64,000 nt of DNA from Riemerella columbipharyngis (GTDB taxonomy: Bacteria; Bacteroidota; Bacteroidia; Flavobacteriales; Weeksellaceae), in contig NZ_FNAS01000004.1 of assembly GCF_900101995.1 (NCBI RefSeq), positions 1 through 64,000 of the forward strand. The letters run 5' to 3'. This document shows positions 32,231 to 43,480 of this stretch, piece by piece (the stretch's first letter is position 1; every line of letters starts with the position of its first letter). The notes below the pieces were generated by a model, which did no database searches, was not told the origin of the DNA, and was given only the letters and a program-made list of their open reading frames with translations. A program made the translations under genes and the position numbers.

Positions 32231-33475
32231 CTAATTTTTACTTTCTTTCAGCTGTCCTTCCCATTTAGATACGGCAGTAGTCGCAAGGGCGTTCCCCAAA
32301 ACATTGGTCATACTTCTTCCCATATCGCAGAAATGGTCTATCGGGAGAATTAGAGCGATGCCCTCAGGCGGGATATTAAACATAGAGCATGCCGCCACGA
32401 TAATCACAAGACTTGCACGAGGAACTCCCGCAATACCTTTTGAGGTAAGCATTAGCACCAGAAGCATTGTGATTTGCTGTTGTAAAGACATATCCACCCC
32501 ATAGATTTGAGAGATGAATATTGATGCAAAGGTCATATACATCATACTTCCGTCAAGGTTAAAAGAATAGCCCAGTGGTAATACAAAAGAAACAATTTTT
32601 TCATTACAGCCCATATCTTCCAATTCCTTTACCAATTTTGGGAAAACGGCTTCGGAACTTGTAGTAGAGAATGCTATGAGCAGCGGTTCTTTTATTCTCC
32701 TAAGCACCTCAAACAAGCGTTTGCCTAAAACTAAATAGCCCCCAAAACATAAAACTAACCAAAGAACCACTAATGCAAAGAAAAAGTCTTTGAGGTAGAC
32801 GGCATAGACGGTAAATATTTCAAAGCCGTTAGTCGCTACAACAGCGGCTACCGCCCCCAAAACACCAAGAGGAGCTACCCACATAATATAGCCTACCATT
32901 TTTAGAATAGCGTGTGCACAAATGTCTAATCCCTTAATAACTGGTGCCGAATATTTTTCACCCAATTGGGATAATGCAATACCGAACATTATAGAGAAAA
33001 CAACGATTTGTAAAATCTCATTAGTAGCGAATGCTTCAAATAAACTTTTTGGGACAATGTGTTTTACGAAATCTTCTAAGGAAAATTCTTTACTGGAACC
33101 TACTAATTCGATTGCAGAAGAAGGATCTTGTATTGGGAGTTTGGTAATGTGCCCCGGCTCCAGCCAATTAACCAATACCAAACCAATGAACAGCGATACG
33201 AAAGAAGCTGTAATAAACCATAGCATTGCTTTGATGCCCACTCTTCCAATCATACTGGTATCAGACATTTTGGAAATCCCTGCAACTAAAGTGGTAAACA
33301 CCAATGGGGCTATAATCATCTGTATCAGCCGAATGAAAAGAGTTCCTAAAACTTTTATATTTTTGGCAAAAGAAGCCGCAGTATCCCGATGCTCTATATG
33401 CACATATCCACCAATGGCAACACCCAAGATAAGAGAGGCTGCGATGGCTAAAAATAGTTTATTTTGTCCTTTCAT
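32231..33475 (-). CDS. Dicarboxylate/amino acid:cation symporter
   Basis: A 414-residue inner-membrane protein of the DAACS family (GltP/DctA), with about eight membrane spans and two re-entrant loops. Family signatures include AFSTTSSEAVFPKLVKELED, PLGYSFNLDGSMMYMTFASI and the TM8 region with SMTNVLGNALAT. It takes up glutamate, aspartate or C4-dicarboxylates with protons or Na+. It starts 6 nt from the obgE stop; the exact substrate is not determinable. Confidence 0.9.
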   Translation of the reverse strand: MKGQNKLFLAIAASLILGVAIGGYVHIEHRDTAASFAKNIKVLGTLFIRLIQMIIAPLVFTTLVAGISKMSDTSMIGRVGIKAMLWFITASFVSLFIGLVLVNWLEPGHITKLPIQDPSSAIELVGSSKEFSLEDFVKHIVPKSLFEAFATNEILQIVVFSIMFGIALSQLGEKYSAPVIKGLDICAHAILKMVGYIMWVAPLGVLGAVAAVVATNGFEIFTVYAVYLKDFFFALVVLWLVLCFGGYLVLGKRLFEVLRRIKEPLLIAFSTTSSEAVFPKLVKELEDMGCNEKIVSFVLPLGYSFNLDGSMMYMTFASIFISQIYGVDMSLQQQITMLLVLMLTSKGIAGVPRASLVIIVAACSMFNIPPEGIALILPIDHFCDMGRSMTNVLGNALATTAVSKWEGQLKESKN

Positions 33476-33481
33476 ATATTT

Positions 33482-34492
33482 TTATTTCAATGGAATTATT
33501 TTTTGAGAACAGTCGTGGAGTATTTTCCAAATTTTATCTTTCAGCTCTTGTAAGCCCTGTCCCGTAACGGCAGAGAAAAACAGCGGCTGCATATGCTCCG
33601 GGAATTCGGCAGCGATTTCCTCTTCTAATTTTGCGTCTAATAGATCGGACTTGGATATGGAAACAATGAATTGTTTATTCAGTAGTTCGGGATTGTATTC
33701 CTTGAGCTCGTTTTCCAAAATCTTAAACTCCTGAAAATGGTCTTCCGAGTCTGCGGGAATGAGAAACAGCAAAATGGAATTCCGCTCTATATGTCTTAGG
33801 AATCTATGGCCTAAGCCCTTCCCTTCGGCGGCTCCCTCTATGATTCCGGGGATATCCGCCATCACAAAAGATTTGTAGTTCCTGTAATCTACGATACCGA
33901 GGTTGGGTGTAAGCGTTGTGAAGGCATAATCGGCAATTTTGGGTTTCGCCGCAGATACTGCCGATAGCAGAGTAGATTTACCCGCATTGGGGAACCCTAC
34001 CAATCCTACATCAGCTAAAATTTTCAGCTCAAAAACGATGTAACCTTCCTCACCAGGAAGTCCCGGCTGTGCGTATCGTGGTGTTTGATTAGTTGCGGAT
34101 TTGAAATGCTCGTTTCCCAGACCGCCTTTTCCTCCGTGCATTAGAATGACTTCTTGTCCGTCTTCTAAGATTTCGCCTATGACATCGCCGTCTTCATTTT
34201 TTGCAATCGTTCCCACGGGTACTTCTATATAGACATCTTCTCCAAAGCGTCCTGTCAGCTGGTTTTTGCCTCCGGGCTGTCCGTTTTCAGCTTTTATATG
34301 GCGTGTGTACCTTAGTGGTAAGAGCGTCCATTCGTGGGCATTACCTTTCATAATGATATGTCCGCCTCTGCCTCCGTCACCGCCATCAGGTCCACCTTTG
34401 GGGATATATTTTTCTCTTCTTAGGTGTGCAGAGCCGGCACCGCCGTGACCGGATTTGCAGTGGATTTTTACATAATCTACAAAATTCGACAT
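33482..34492 (-). CDS. obgE: GTPase Obg/CgtA
   Basis: A 336-residue ribosome-assembly GTPase. The N-terminal Obg fold (residues 1-155) shows its Gly-rich loops ([30 protein letters not shown]). The G domain has [11 protein letters not shown] (P-loop), DIPGIIEGA (switch II) and SKSD as the G4 motif. No C-terminal OCT domain is present. Gene order hpt-adk-obgE is typical of Bacteroidetes. Confidence 0.95.
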   Translation of the reverse strand: MSNFVDYVKIHCKSGHGGAGSAHLRREKYIPKGGPDGGDGGRGGHIIMKGNAHEWTLLPLRYTRHIKAENGQPGGKNQLTGRFGEDVYIEVPVGTIAKNEDGDVIGEILEDGQEVILMHGGKGGLGNEHFKSATNQTPRYAQPGLPGEEGYIVFELKILADVGLVGFPNAGKSTLLSAVSAAKPKIADYAFTTLTPNLGIVDYRNYKSFVMADIPGIIEGAAEGKGLGHRFLRHIERNSILLFLIPADSEDHFQEFKILENELKEYNPELLNKQFIVSISKSDLLDAKLEEEIAAEFPEHMQPLFFSAVTGQGLQELKDKIWKILHDCSQKIIPLK

Positions 34493-34518
34493 ATCTTCTG
34501 TTGGATTTTTAGGAAATA

Positions 34519-35109
34519 TTATTTTCCTTTATTGATTACTTTTTCTACTTCTGCAAAGAGTTTTTCTGAAATTTCATTGATCTCTCCTACGCCGTTTACT
34601 TCTACATATTTCCCTTGTTCTTTGAACAGCTCTGCCACCTCTGCGGTTTTAGCATAATATTGTTTAATTCTGTTTCGGATAATGCTTTCGTCGGCATCGT
34701 CTGTTCTTCCGCTGGTTTTACCTCTTTCTAAAATTCTTTGTACCAAAATTTCATCTTCTACCACGAGAGAGAGGCATAGGTCAATTTCTTCATTCAGTAC
34801 ATCTTTTACAATGTTTTCTAATTCCAAAGATTGTGCCGCAGTTCTTGGGAATCCGTCAAAAATAAGTCCTTTTGCATCGGTGTGCTTTTTCACCTCCTCG
34901 GTCAGCATATTTATGGTAACTTCATCGGGAACCAAATGTCCTTGATCCATATAAGATTTTGCAAGTTTTCCGAGCTCTGTGCCGTTTTTAATGTTGTATC
35001 GGAAAAGATCTCCGGTAGAGATTTGGATTAAATCGAATTTTTTTATCAGGTACTCTGCCTGAGTTCCCTTGCCGCTTCCCGGAGGGCCAAATAGTACAAT
35101 GTTTATCAT
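34519..35109 (-). CDS. adk: Adenylate kinase
   Basis: A 196-residue enzyme with P-loop [10 protein letters not shown] (residues 8-17), AMP-binding segments [10 protein letters not shown] and [10 protein letters not shown], and a short lid region ([17 protein letters not shown]) without the zinc cysteines. It interconverts ATP, AMP and ADP. It lies between hpt and obgE, all leftward, with 26-41 nt gaps. Confidence 0.96.
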   Translation of the reverse strand: MINIVLFGPPGSGKGTQAEYLIKKFDLIQISTGDLFRYNIKNGTELGKLAKSYMDQGHLVPDEVTINMLTEEVKKHTDAKGLIFDGFPRTAAQSLELENIVKDVLNEEIDLCLSLVVEDEILVQRILERGKTSGRTDDADESIIRNRIKQYYAKTAEVAELFKEQGKYVEVNGVGEINEISEKLFAEVEKVINKGK

Positions 35110-35150
35110 TTTTTTTGTTTTTACTTTATATCAAGATTGTTTAGTTTCTA

Positions 35151-35708
35151 TTAGTGATTTATTCTTCCGTCTTCCAGTTGGTATAGGTCTGGGAGGTTTC
35201 TGCCTAATTCGTCGTAATCTAAGCCGTAGCCTAATACGAATTTGTTAGGGATTTCTTTTGCTACATAATCTATTTTGAAATCTTTTTTGAAAACATCCGG
35301 TTTTAGCAGTAGAGAAGCTACTTTTAATGATTTTGGTCTCTGTGTGTTCTTGAAGTATTCAAAAAGACTTTCAATCGTATTACCTGTATCTACGATATCT
35401 TCCATAAGGATAATGTGCCTGCCCTCTACATTTTTAGTGAGCTCCATCTTCTTGTAAACGATACCCGCAGATTGCAATCCTCCGTGGTAAGAACTCATTT
35501 GGATAAAGGCGATTTCGCAGTGTCCGGGATAGTGTTTCAGAAAATCCGTAAAAAACATAATCACTCCATTCAGTACCCCTACGAATATAGGCACTTCATC
35601 TTTGTAATCCTCATACACTTTATGGGCTAAATCTCTTATAGCCTCTTGCAGTTCCTCGTTTTTCAGATAAGGAACAAAGGTCTTGTCGTGAATTTTTATT
35701 TTGTCCAT
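35151..35708 (-). CDS. hpt: Hypoxanthine phosphoribosyltransferase
   Basis: A 185-residue purine salvage enzyme with the PRPP-binding motif HIILMEDIVDTGNTI and the N-terminal PP-loop YEDYKDEVPIFVGVLNGV. It converts hypoxanthine or guanine to IMP or GMP. The ATG at 35708 (MDKIKIHDKTF) is preferred over one 12 nt upstream because the upstream one lies inside a -7-like box. Confidence 0.93.
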   Translation of the reverse strand: MDKIKIHDKTFVPYLKNEELQEAIRDLAHKVYEDYKDEVPIFVGVLNGVIMFFTDFLKHYPGHCEIAFIQMSSYHGGLQSAGIVYKKMELTKNVEGRHIILMEDIVDTGNTIESLFEYFKNTQRPKSLKVASLLLKPDVFKKDFKIDYVAKEIPNKFVLGYGLDYDELGRNLPDLYQLEDGRINH

Positions 35709-35725
35709 CTTTACATTCAAAGGTA

Positions 35726-35733
35726 CAAAGCTA
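35726..35733 (-). promoter_or_regulatory. hpt promoter -7 element
   Basis: Minus strand TAGCTTTG, 17 nt before the preferred hpt ATG. A second match, TACCTTTG, lies at 35725-35718. The remaining sequence up to 35907 is AT-rich with no gene visible. Confidence 0.55.
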
Positions 35734-35907
35734 ATAAAAAAATAGAGTTTTTTTGTTATTTGAGACTAAAATATTGATGGAGCAGAGAGGATATTGTTTA
35801 AATAAAATAATTTTTACCATAAATTAAACCGTTGAAAAAATTGGGGCAAAGTCTCTTTATGTTTCCGAAATAAGACTTAATCATAATCAAGTCTGTGGTT
35901 TTCGGGG

Positions 35908-36162
35908 CTAATTGTTTTTTGAGCGTTGTTCTGCTTGTTCTAATTTTGAAGCGTACTCGGCTGTGAATTTTTCCTTGTCTTTGTTGAGTTCTTGTATTGT
36001 TTTAGGAAGATGATAATCAAATAACACTTTTTCATCTTCTGTCAAAAAGATAATTTTCTTTTCTTCGCCATCTATCATCTGTGCAAAAATTTCCCACATA
36101 GAGACATTTTTTAGTTTTAATAAATCGAAAAATTGAGCGGCTTTTATTTGAATGTTTTTCAT
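35908..36162 (-). CDS. Small hypothetical protein after the permease
   Basis: An 84-residue protein starting 1 nt after the permease stop, so co-translated with it. The sequence is helical, with an N-terminal FFDLLKLKNVSMWEIF and a C-terminal charged coil (LNKDKEKFTAEYASKLEQAE). No family is recognised and no signal or membrane segment is seen. The coupling to the transporter gene suggests a related role. Confidence 0.6.
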   Translation of the reverse strand: MKNIQIKAAQFFDLLKLKNVSMWEIFAQMIDGEEKKIIFLTEDEKVLFDYHLPKTIQELNKDKEKFTAEYASKLEQAEQRSKNN

Positions 36163-36163
36163 T

Positions 36164-37393
36164 TTAATTGTATTTGATAGCTGTAATAGGTGATATTTTA
36201 CTAATGAGATAGCTCGGCAGAATTAGTGATAATGCAGACACTCCTAAAATTCCTATAGAAATCATTAGGATATAAACAGGGTTGAGATCCACAGGAACTA
36301 TGCTTACATAATAATTTTCGGGATTAAGTCTAATGACTCCGAAAAACTTTTGAATGAGTAGTAAACCCAAGCCTACCATATTTCCGATGACCAGCCCAGG
36401 TATCATTATCATTAAGGTGTAGTTGATAAATATAGACCGTATTTGTCCATTTGTGGCACCGAGGGTTTTCAGCATTCCTATGGAGTTGGTTCTTTCAATG
36501 ATTAAGATAAGTAAAACCATAATGATATTGATCACCACTACGATGAGCATAATCCCTATAATCAATGTGATATTGGTGTCAAAAATATTTATCCAGCTTA
36601 CGATTTGAGGATATTTTTCAGTGACTTTTTCAGCATAGTTTTTATAGCCGATATTATTTTCTATTTTTGGGAAAATTTGGTCTAAATCATTAAAGTCTTT
36701 CAGAAAGATTTCTAACCCGCCGATATCATCTTTGTTCATTCCCTGTATCCGTCGTACTTGGTTGATATCACCGATGATGAAAATATCGTCCATTACTTTG
36801 ATATCCGTTTTATAAATACCTTGTACTACAAATTTTCTGTAAATAGGCTTTTGATCTTCTTTTGAAAAAATAGCGACAATGCTGTCCTTAGATTTTAGGT
36901 GGAGTTCATTGGCAATTTTTTCGGAAATGATGATATGGTTGTTAAGTTCTTTTTCGTTGAAATCGGGGACGCTGCCACTTACTAAAAACTTCTGAAAACG
37001 CTCTTTGTTGAAGTCTTTGGAGACTCCTTTTAAGATGATGCCAGAAAAATTGTCTTTGGTTCTTAGAATACCGCTCACAGTGGCATAAGACTGTGCTCCG
37101 TCTACTTCCGGGAGGCTCTTTATATTGTCAATATTTAGCCCTTCGCGGCTTAGTACGGTAGTGTTATAAGAAGAATTGGAACGCGTAGATTTAACAATGA
37201 TGTGCCCACTAAAATCGCCCATTCTGTTTTTTATGGCTTTTTTGGAACCAAGTCCTGTAGCTACAGTGATTAGAGAAACTATTATTCCCAAGGCAACAGA
37301 TAATCTTCCTATAAATACGATGACTCTCGAAAGATTATTTTTATTATCTTTGGAGAATGCTATTTTTTTAGAAAAGTATAACGGAAATTTCAA
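36164..37393 (-). CDS. LolC/E-like ABC transporter permease (FtsX family)
   Basis: A 409-residue inner-membrane protein with one N-terminal span (IVFIGRLSVALGIIVSLITV), a large periplasmic MacB-type domain and three C-terminal spans, as in lipoprotein-releasing LolC/LolE. A TTG at 37393 (giving LKFPLYFSKKIAFSKD as the start) is chosen because it places the family's usual N-terminus correctly and avoids overlapping the divergent namZ ATG at 37398; an earlier TTG at 37414 is possible. No ATG is available. The partner ATPase is not adjacent. Confidence 0.8.
   Translation of the reverse strand: MKFPLYFSKKIAFSKDNKNNLSRVIVFIGRLSVALGIIVSLITVATGLGSKKAIKNRMGDFSGHIIVKSTRSNSSYNTTVLSREGLNIDNIKSLPEVDGAQSYATVSGILRTKDNFSGIILKGVSKDFNKERFQKFLVSGSVPDFNEKELNNHIIISEKIANELHLKSKDSIVAIFSKEDQKPIYRKFVVQGIYKTDIKVMDDIFIIGDINQVRRIQGMNKDDIGGLEIFLKDFNDLDQIFPKIENNIGYKNYAEKVTEKYPQIVSWINIFDTNITLIIGIMLIVVVINIIMVLLILIIERTNSIGMLKTLGATNGQIRSIFINYTLMIMIPGLVIGNMVGLGLLLIQKFFGVIRLNPENYYVSIVPVDLNPVYILMISIGILGVSALSLILPSYLISKISPITAIKYN
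37345..37352 (+). promoter_or_regulatory. namZ promoter -7 element
   Basis: TATCTTTG, 45 nt before the namZ ATG and inside the 5' coding part of the divergent permease gene. No TTG at the standard distance. Confidence 0.45.
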
Positions 37394-37397
37394 GCTT

Positions 37398-38594
37398 ATG
37401 AATTTAGTTTTCAAAATTAAAAATTTACTTTTTATCTGCCTAATTTATTTGGGTTTTTACACAAATTTTTATGCGCAAGCCCCTTATGAAGATGGCTTTA
37501 AAGCGGGTGCAGACCGCCCTGGACTCTACCTGCGGTTGCTCAAAAACAAAACGATAGGAGTGGTAACCAATCAGACCGGATTGATGAAAGACAGTACCCA
37601 TATCGTGGATTTTTTAATCCAAAATCATATCCGCATCAAAAAAATATTTGCACCTGAACACGGTTTTCGTGGCGATGCAGACGCAGGAGAGTATGTAAAA
37701 AATGGTGTGGATACCAAAACAGGGATACCTATTATTTCTCTTTATGGTAATAATAAAAAACCGACTTCACTACAGATGGAGGGCTTGGATATTATTCTTT
37801 TTGATATTCAAGATGTAGGGGTAAGATTTTATACTTATATCTCTACCTTGTCTTATATAATGGAAGCAGCAGCAGAGAATAATATACAAGTAATAGTTTT
37901 AGATCGTCCCAATCCCCACGACGGATATATTGACGGACCTGTGTTAAAAAAAACTTGGAAGAGTTTTGTAGGCCTACATCCTATTCCTATTATCTATGGG
38001 CTAACAATAGGTGAATATGGGCAAATGATACGCGATGAGGGTTGGCTGAAAAATGGTAAAAAGCCTAAATATACGGTGATACCAATGAGAAATTATCACA
38101 AGCTGAAACGCTATCCGATGATGCAAAGACCTTCACCTAACTTGCCTAATGATAAGTCTGTAAATTTGTATCCTTCACTTTGCTTTTTTGAAGGAACTGA
38201 GGTCTCAGTAGGGCGTGGCACGGATTTCCCTTTTCAGACCTATGGTTCGCCTTATCTTGTACGGATGGGGTTTCATTTTGTACCGAAGCCTAATTTTGGA
38301 GCAAAGAATCCACCTTTTGAGAGGCGGATTTGCTATGGAGAAGATTTGAGAAAATATCCTAAAGATTTACGCAAATTGGACTTGCAGTGGGTGATAAAAG
38401 CTTATAAGCATTATAAAAACAAAAAAGAACCTTTTTTCACTAAAAATTTTTGGTTCGACAAACTTGCAGGAACTGATGAGCTTAGAAAACAGATAATAGC
38501 AGGGAAAAGCGAGAAAGAGATTAGGGCTTCTTGGCAAAAAGACCTCGCGGACTTTGAAAAAATCAGAACAAAATATGTCATTTATCCACAATGA
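37398..38594 (+). CDS. namZ: NamZ-type exo-beta-N-acetylmuramidase (DUF1343)
   Basis: A 398-residue secreted protein. A signal peptide (NLLFICLIYLGFYTNFYAQA, cleavage before Gln or Ala) is followed by the DUF1343/NamZ domain: GVVTNQTGLMKDSTHIVDFL, APEHGFRGDADAG, YGNNKKPT, FDIQDVGVRFYTYISTL and RPNPHDGYIDGPVL. NamZ releases terminal MurNAc from peptidoglycan fragments. The frame continues upstream to 37176 but that part is the reverse of the permease gene, so the ATG before the signal peptide is the start. Confidence 0.9.
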   Translation: MNLVFKIKNLLFICLIYLGFYTNFYAQAPYEDGFKAGADRPGLYLRLLKNKTIGVVTNQTGLMKDSTHIVDFLIQNHIRIKKIFAPEHGFRGDADAGEYVKNGVDTKTGIPIISLYGNNKKPTSLQMEGLDIILFDIQDVGVRFYTYISTLSYIMEAAAENNIQVIVLDRPNPHDGYIDGPVLKKTWKSFVGLHPIPIIYGLTIGEYGQMIRDEGWLKNGKKPKYTVIPMRNYHKLKRYPMMQRPSPNLPNDKSVNLYPSLCFFEGTEVSVGRGTDFPFQTYGSPYLVRMGFHFVPKPNFGAKNPPFERRICYGEDLRKYPKDLRKLDLQWVIKAYKHYKNKKEPFFTKNFWFDKLAGTDELRKQIIAGKSEKEIRASWQKDLADFEKIRTKYVIYPQ

Positions 38595-38823
38595 TAGATG
38601 CTATATTTTTATTTAATAATTTACTGTTTTGAGTTATTAAGACATAAGTTTATGTATTATTTCGTTTTATAGACATACTTTATAGTTGTAGTCTTTAACA
38701 AAGAGTATTTATATTTCTTGAGCAATGATCGTTTGAGGTTTAGTTGTTTTTTTGTACTGTTTTATCAAAAAAACATGTATATTAGAGTTTATTTTTGTGA
38801 GAAAATTTATTGATTCTAAAACG

Positions 38824-41800
38824 ATGTGTAATACTAAGAATGTGCTTCCTGTGGCAATTAGTTTCTTGTTTATGCCGTCTTTATTATTTTCACAAAGTGC
38901 AATGCAGCTTTCAAAAATAAAGAAAGCAGCTAATGTGAAAGAACTAAGTACTTTAAGTAAAAATATAAAAAGTTCTACGCTTAATGTAAAAGAGCTCAAA
39001 TCCAAAGCTTGTTCCTTAAACATTCCTTCTTCCGGAGTAGTAGGAAAAAGCTTATCAGCTTCAGGGATTTAGTAAGTCTGGAGTACCTCTCTATTATGTA
39101 ACATTCAATACAGGAGCCGCACAAGGGTACCGGAGCAGATAAGCTGAATTCTACAGGCGGTTATTTTAACCTTGATGGAGAAGGAATGAAAGTGTATGAA
39201 TGGGACGCAGGTTTTTTATTAACTACATATCAGGAATTTGGAGGAAGAGTGATACAAAAGGATCGTCCATCCGAATTTAGTGATCACTCTACCCATATGG
39301 CGGGGACTATGGTAGCATCAGGTGTTAATGCCAAAGCTAAAGGAATGGTCCCAAAAGCCGATTGGGATAATGATAAAGAAGAAGTGACGGAAGCCGTGGC
39401 TCAGGGTCAATTTTGTCTAATCACTCTTATGGTTACCCCGGTGGTTTTGAACGAGGAGATTGGTCGGAACATCAAGGCTGGCATTGGTTAGGAAGCCAGG
39501 GAGATACTATATAAGAGATTTGGACAGTATAGCGATAGAGACCAGCTTAGAGATTTAATTGCTGTAAATGATCCTTATTATTTACCCATAGAGGCAGCAG
39601 GAAACTCCAGAGGAGGAGATCCTCAAAAAGGTCAGATATATTATGTATACAGCACAAAAAGTAAAAAGTGGGTTACTTCATACAATATCAAGTCTAAGAA
39701 TGGAGGGACAGATGGATTTGATTGTATAAATTTTTCCTCTACCGGTAAAAATGTGTTGGTAGTAGGAGACGCCGAAAAAATAAATGGAGGATATAAGGCT
39801 ACTAGTGATGTGAAAATGGCAAGTTTTAGCTCATTTGAACCTGTATTAAACCTGATATTACAGGAATAGGAGTAGGGATTTTTTCCACAAGTTCTACAGG
39901 AAATGATGCTTATACTACAATGAATGGAACTTCTATGGCAACTCCTAATGTTACAGGGACTTTATTACTGATACAAGAACATTTCTCTAAACTTAATGTA
40001 GAAAATACAATAAAGGTTGCTACTCTGAAAGCGATAGTAATCAATACATTACATGAAGCAGGAGATAATCCTGGTCCTGATTATAAATCTGGATGGGGAT
40101 TATTAAATGGTTTTGGAGCAGCTAAAGCAATTAATTTCATTGAGAAATAAATATATCCTTATTGAAAAAAAAAGACACTTAATAACAGGGAGGTATAAGA
40201 AATTCCCGTGATAGCTTCTGGAAAAGAACTACTTAAATTAACAATCGTTTGGACAGATCCGGTGCCTACTACGCTTAGTAAAGAAAATGAACTCAACGAT
40301 CGTACCAAAATGTTAGTTAATGATCTAGATGTTCGTGTGTACAAAGACAATGCTGAAGTAGGATTGCCTTGGCGTCTTGATCCTGCTAACCCGGCTCAAG
40401 CAGCTGCCAAAGGGGATAATAATATAGATAATGTAGAGCAAATCGTTATCGATTCACCAGAAGCTGGAGCTGTTTATACCATAAAGGAACTCTGAAAAAG
40501 AATGAAATAAAAAATAAATTGATAAGTCTTATAGACGCAGATAGCCAGGATTATTCTATTGTAGTTTCAGAAATCAATACGGGAGTAAAGAAAGATTTAG
40601 AAGCCACTTCCGTGACAATAACCGTACCACCTGTACAATATACAGAGACTACTCCAGTGGATTTCTTAGTTGCGAATAATGGAACAAAGGATTTTTCAAA
40701 TGCTAAACTCAAAATAAAGCTTATTAATAAAGATGATGATAGAGTAGAATATGAAAATTTAGTAGATATCCATCCCTACAATATCAGCGGGAAGCTCCCA
40801 AACTATAAACCATAATTAGATTTGTCTAAGTCGTTTATTAATTATTCTATCTCTGCAGAAGTAATATCATCATATGACGAAGTAGCTATAAATAATAAAA
40901 TTGATACAGAGGCATTTGGTATTATTTCTGATTTGATTTCTAATCAATCAATGAGTGAATTTGGGTTTGAAGAAGATTTGAAAAAATATGGTTGGACCGC
41001 AGAAGATAAAAATAATAATGGACAAACATGGCTGGGATACACACAGCCGCAATTTGCTCACACAGGGAATGGTCTTGCCATCAATATCCCTAATAACAAG
41101 ATGAATGTAGATGACTGGATATTCTCCAATCCATTGAAACTTAGAGCTAATACTAGATATCGTGTTGTTTTCTATCTTAGAAAGTTTAGTGAGAAGCCTG
41201 AACTTTTAGATATTTATTTAGGAAATAATGCTACTAGCAGTGCTATGTCTACAGTAGGGGCATCTAAAATAGAGGCCAATCCAGATGGTAAATATCATAG
41301 ATATGCATATGAATTAGTTCCTCAGGCTCAGATTGCTTATATAGGTTTTGCTCATAAAGTTAAAGGGAAAAAATGGCTTATGCTTTGGCTTTGGATGATG
41401 TTAGATTTGAGTATGCAGTTATAAAGCCCTATCCAATATTCACCGCTGATAATCTTAGAACACACTCTTATAAAAATATAGAGTTTAAAAATAATACAGA
41501 TGCTCCGGAGGAATATCCGGTAACAAAATGGGAATGGTCTTTTATTCCCAGTACAGTATCTTACAAAATGGAACTAATGCTAACTCTAAAAATCCTATAG
41601 TAAGACTCAATGGAAATGGAAAATATACAGTAACATTGAAGGCTGTAAATGCTTTAGGAGAGTGAATTTTGACAAAAGCAATTATATAGATGTGTTTAAT
41701 ATCCCTACTGAAGCAAATTTTGAAGTGAGTAGTGTGGATATTAACGAAGGAGAAGCAGTTGTGTTTAAGAATACTTCTGCCGGCTATCCTGCGCCTACGG

Positions 41801-43162
41801 AATTTCAGTGGGAAATTACGCCATCCGACCGTGTAGAATATATTTCAGGAGACTCTGCTTCTAAAGATTCAAATGTTAAATTTAACACACCTGGTAAATA
41901 TACCGTTCAGCTAAAAGCTAAATCAGAGTACAACGAAGATGTTATTAAGAAAGAAAAACTTATCAATGTTGCTTCTTACTACGAAAAAGTGAAAAACCTT
42001 ACTAAATCTCTTGATGGTAAAGAGCTTACACTTAGCTGGGAAAAACCGGATATGAAACCTATATATACAGAAGATTTTGGTGGAAATGGAGAGAATGTTC
42101 CGGCAGATATAACCGTTATAGACAACAATAACGATAACTTCAAATGGTTTGTTACCGACTATAATGCAAACTCTGGTAGATTTTCTGCGATGAGTTATTC
42201 TTTTGGCTCTGGATATGATGCTGTTGATACAGATGATTTCTCTTATTAACTCCAAAATTGAAAAAGAGTGCAGAAGTGCTAAAATATGTTTATCAAAATG
42301 AATTCCCTGAAAGATTTGATGTTTATATAGTAGAAGCTCCGGAGGATGGAAGCGTACCAACAGTAGAGCAAGTGAAGGTGGGGCATAAGGTCTATACGAA
42401 TGAGATGGAAGATGGGACAAACCCGTACAAAACGAATATTCATAATATTAAGGATTATACAAATAAAAACTTCTTTATAGCGATTCATCACAGAACTAAA
42501 AAAGAAGATTTTGGATTTGCATTGTTGATTGATGATATAGAAGTAGGATATGATAATACTGTTTCTACGACTAATAAAATAACAGAAAAATCTGTTTATA
42601 AGGTAGATATGGAAACAGAACTTCTTAGAAATTCACAAAAATTATTAGCCAATAACAAAGGGCTTCAGAAGAGCTTGTCTTCTAAAAATTCATTCTCCTA
42701 TTAACTTTGGAGTCGTTAATACGCCTTATTTGGTAGGATATGAAGTTGTTAAGGACAATATTTTAGTTAAAATAACTGATGATATTAGAGATAAGACTTA
42801 TCAAGAAACACTTACTAAAAATGGAGAGTATACTTATGATATTTACGCTGTATATTCAGATGGTATGAAATCAGAAAAATCAACCATCAAAGTAGTGCTA
42901 AACGATAGTACATTATCAACTTCAGAAGCCAATAGCAAAGTGGGAATCGAAGTTTATCGGTAGATTTGTAGTAGAAACCAATAGCGAGGTAAATAGCTTA
43001 AAAGCTAAGGTTTACTATATATCAGGAAGGGAAATTATGTCCAAAACATATGAAGGAAACCGTTTTGAATTGAATTTTACAGGTTATTCAAAAGGTGTTT
43101 ATATATTAAATATTTTGGATGACAAGGGAGCTAAGTATAATGTTAAATTAATTGTTAAATAA
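38824..43162 (+). pseudogene. Broken secreted subtilisin-like (S8) protease with T9SS sorting domain
   Basis: One long gene (about 1450 codons) cut by at least a dozen frameshifts and stops. Pieces in order: signal peptide (VLPVAISFLFMPSLLFSQ), protease with Asp in VYEWDAG (39200), His in HSTHMAGT (39290), the oxyanion Asn in AAGNSRG (39600) and Ser in NGTSMATP (39925); then beta domains with two choice-of-anchor/cleaved-adhesin-like modules (40980-41400 and 42070-42250), a PKD-like domain (41720-41970) and a C-terminal type A sorting domain (VYYISGREIMS, then KGVYILNILDDKG) ending at 43162. Breaks lie near 39070, 39140, 39415, 39530, 39866, 40150, 40495, 40815, 41400, 41590, 41650, 42249, 42704 and 42960. 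Neighbouring genes are intact. Confidence 0.88.
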
Positions 43163-43197
43163 AGTTTTAGATTTAAATAATTAAAGGAAAATATTAT

Positions 43198-43224
43198 AAA
43201 AAATGACTGTAAAAGTCGTTTTTT
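43198..43224. terminator. Terminator after the S8 pseudogene
   Basis: Stem AAAAAATGAC / GTCGTTTTTT with a 7-nt loop and one G-U pair, 36 nt after the pseudogene stop. The next 250 nt to the TonB receptor end hold no gene. Confidence 0.7.
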
Positions 43225-43480
43225 ATTATTATATATTATTTTTTTATTAATATAGTTCTGTAAATTGTAAAAAAAATAGGATTGTTTTTGTGATATGATT
43301 GGTTTATTTGTTATTCAATAACTATATATGTGAAATATTTGTGAAAATGAAAAAATCTCTGTTTGATTTTGTTTAACTATATTTTTTTTGAAATAAAAGA
43401 AATTTATTATTGCTTGATGGGTTTGTTCGTAATTATTGATTGTGTATGTTTTTATTTTAAACGTTTTTTTGTTATTATTT

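Noticed and set aside
37176-37397. An N-terminal extension of the namZ frame by 74 codons.
   Set aside because: It is the reverse of the permease coding sequence and precedes a good signal peptide; the ATG at 37398 fits the family.
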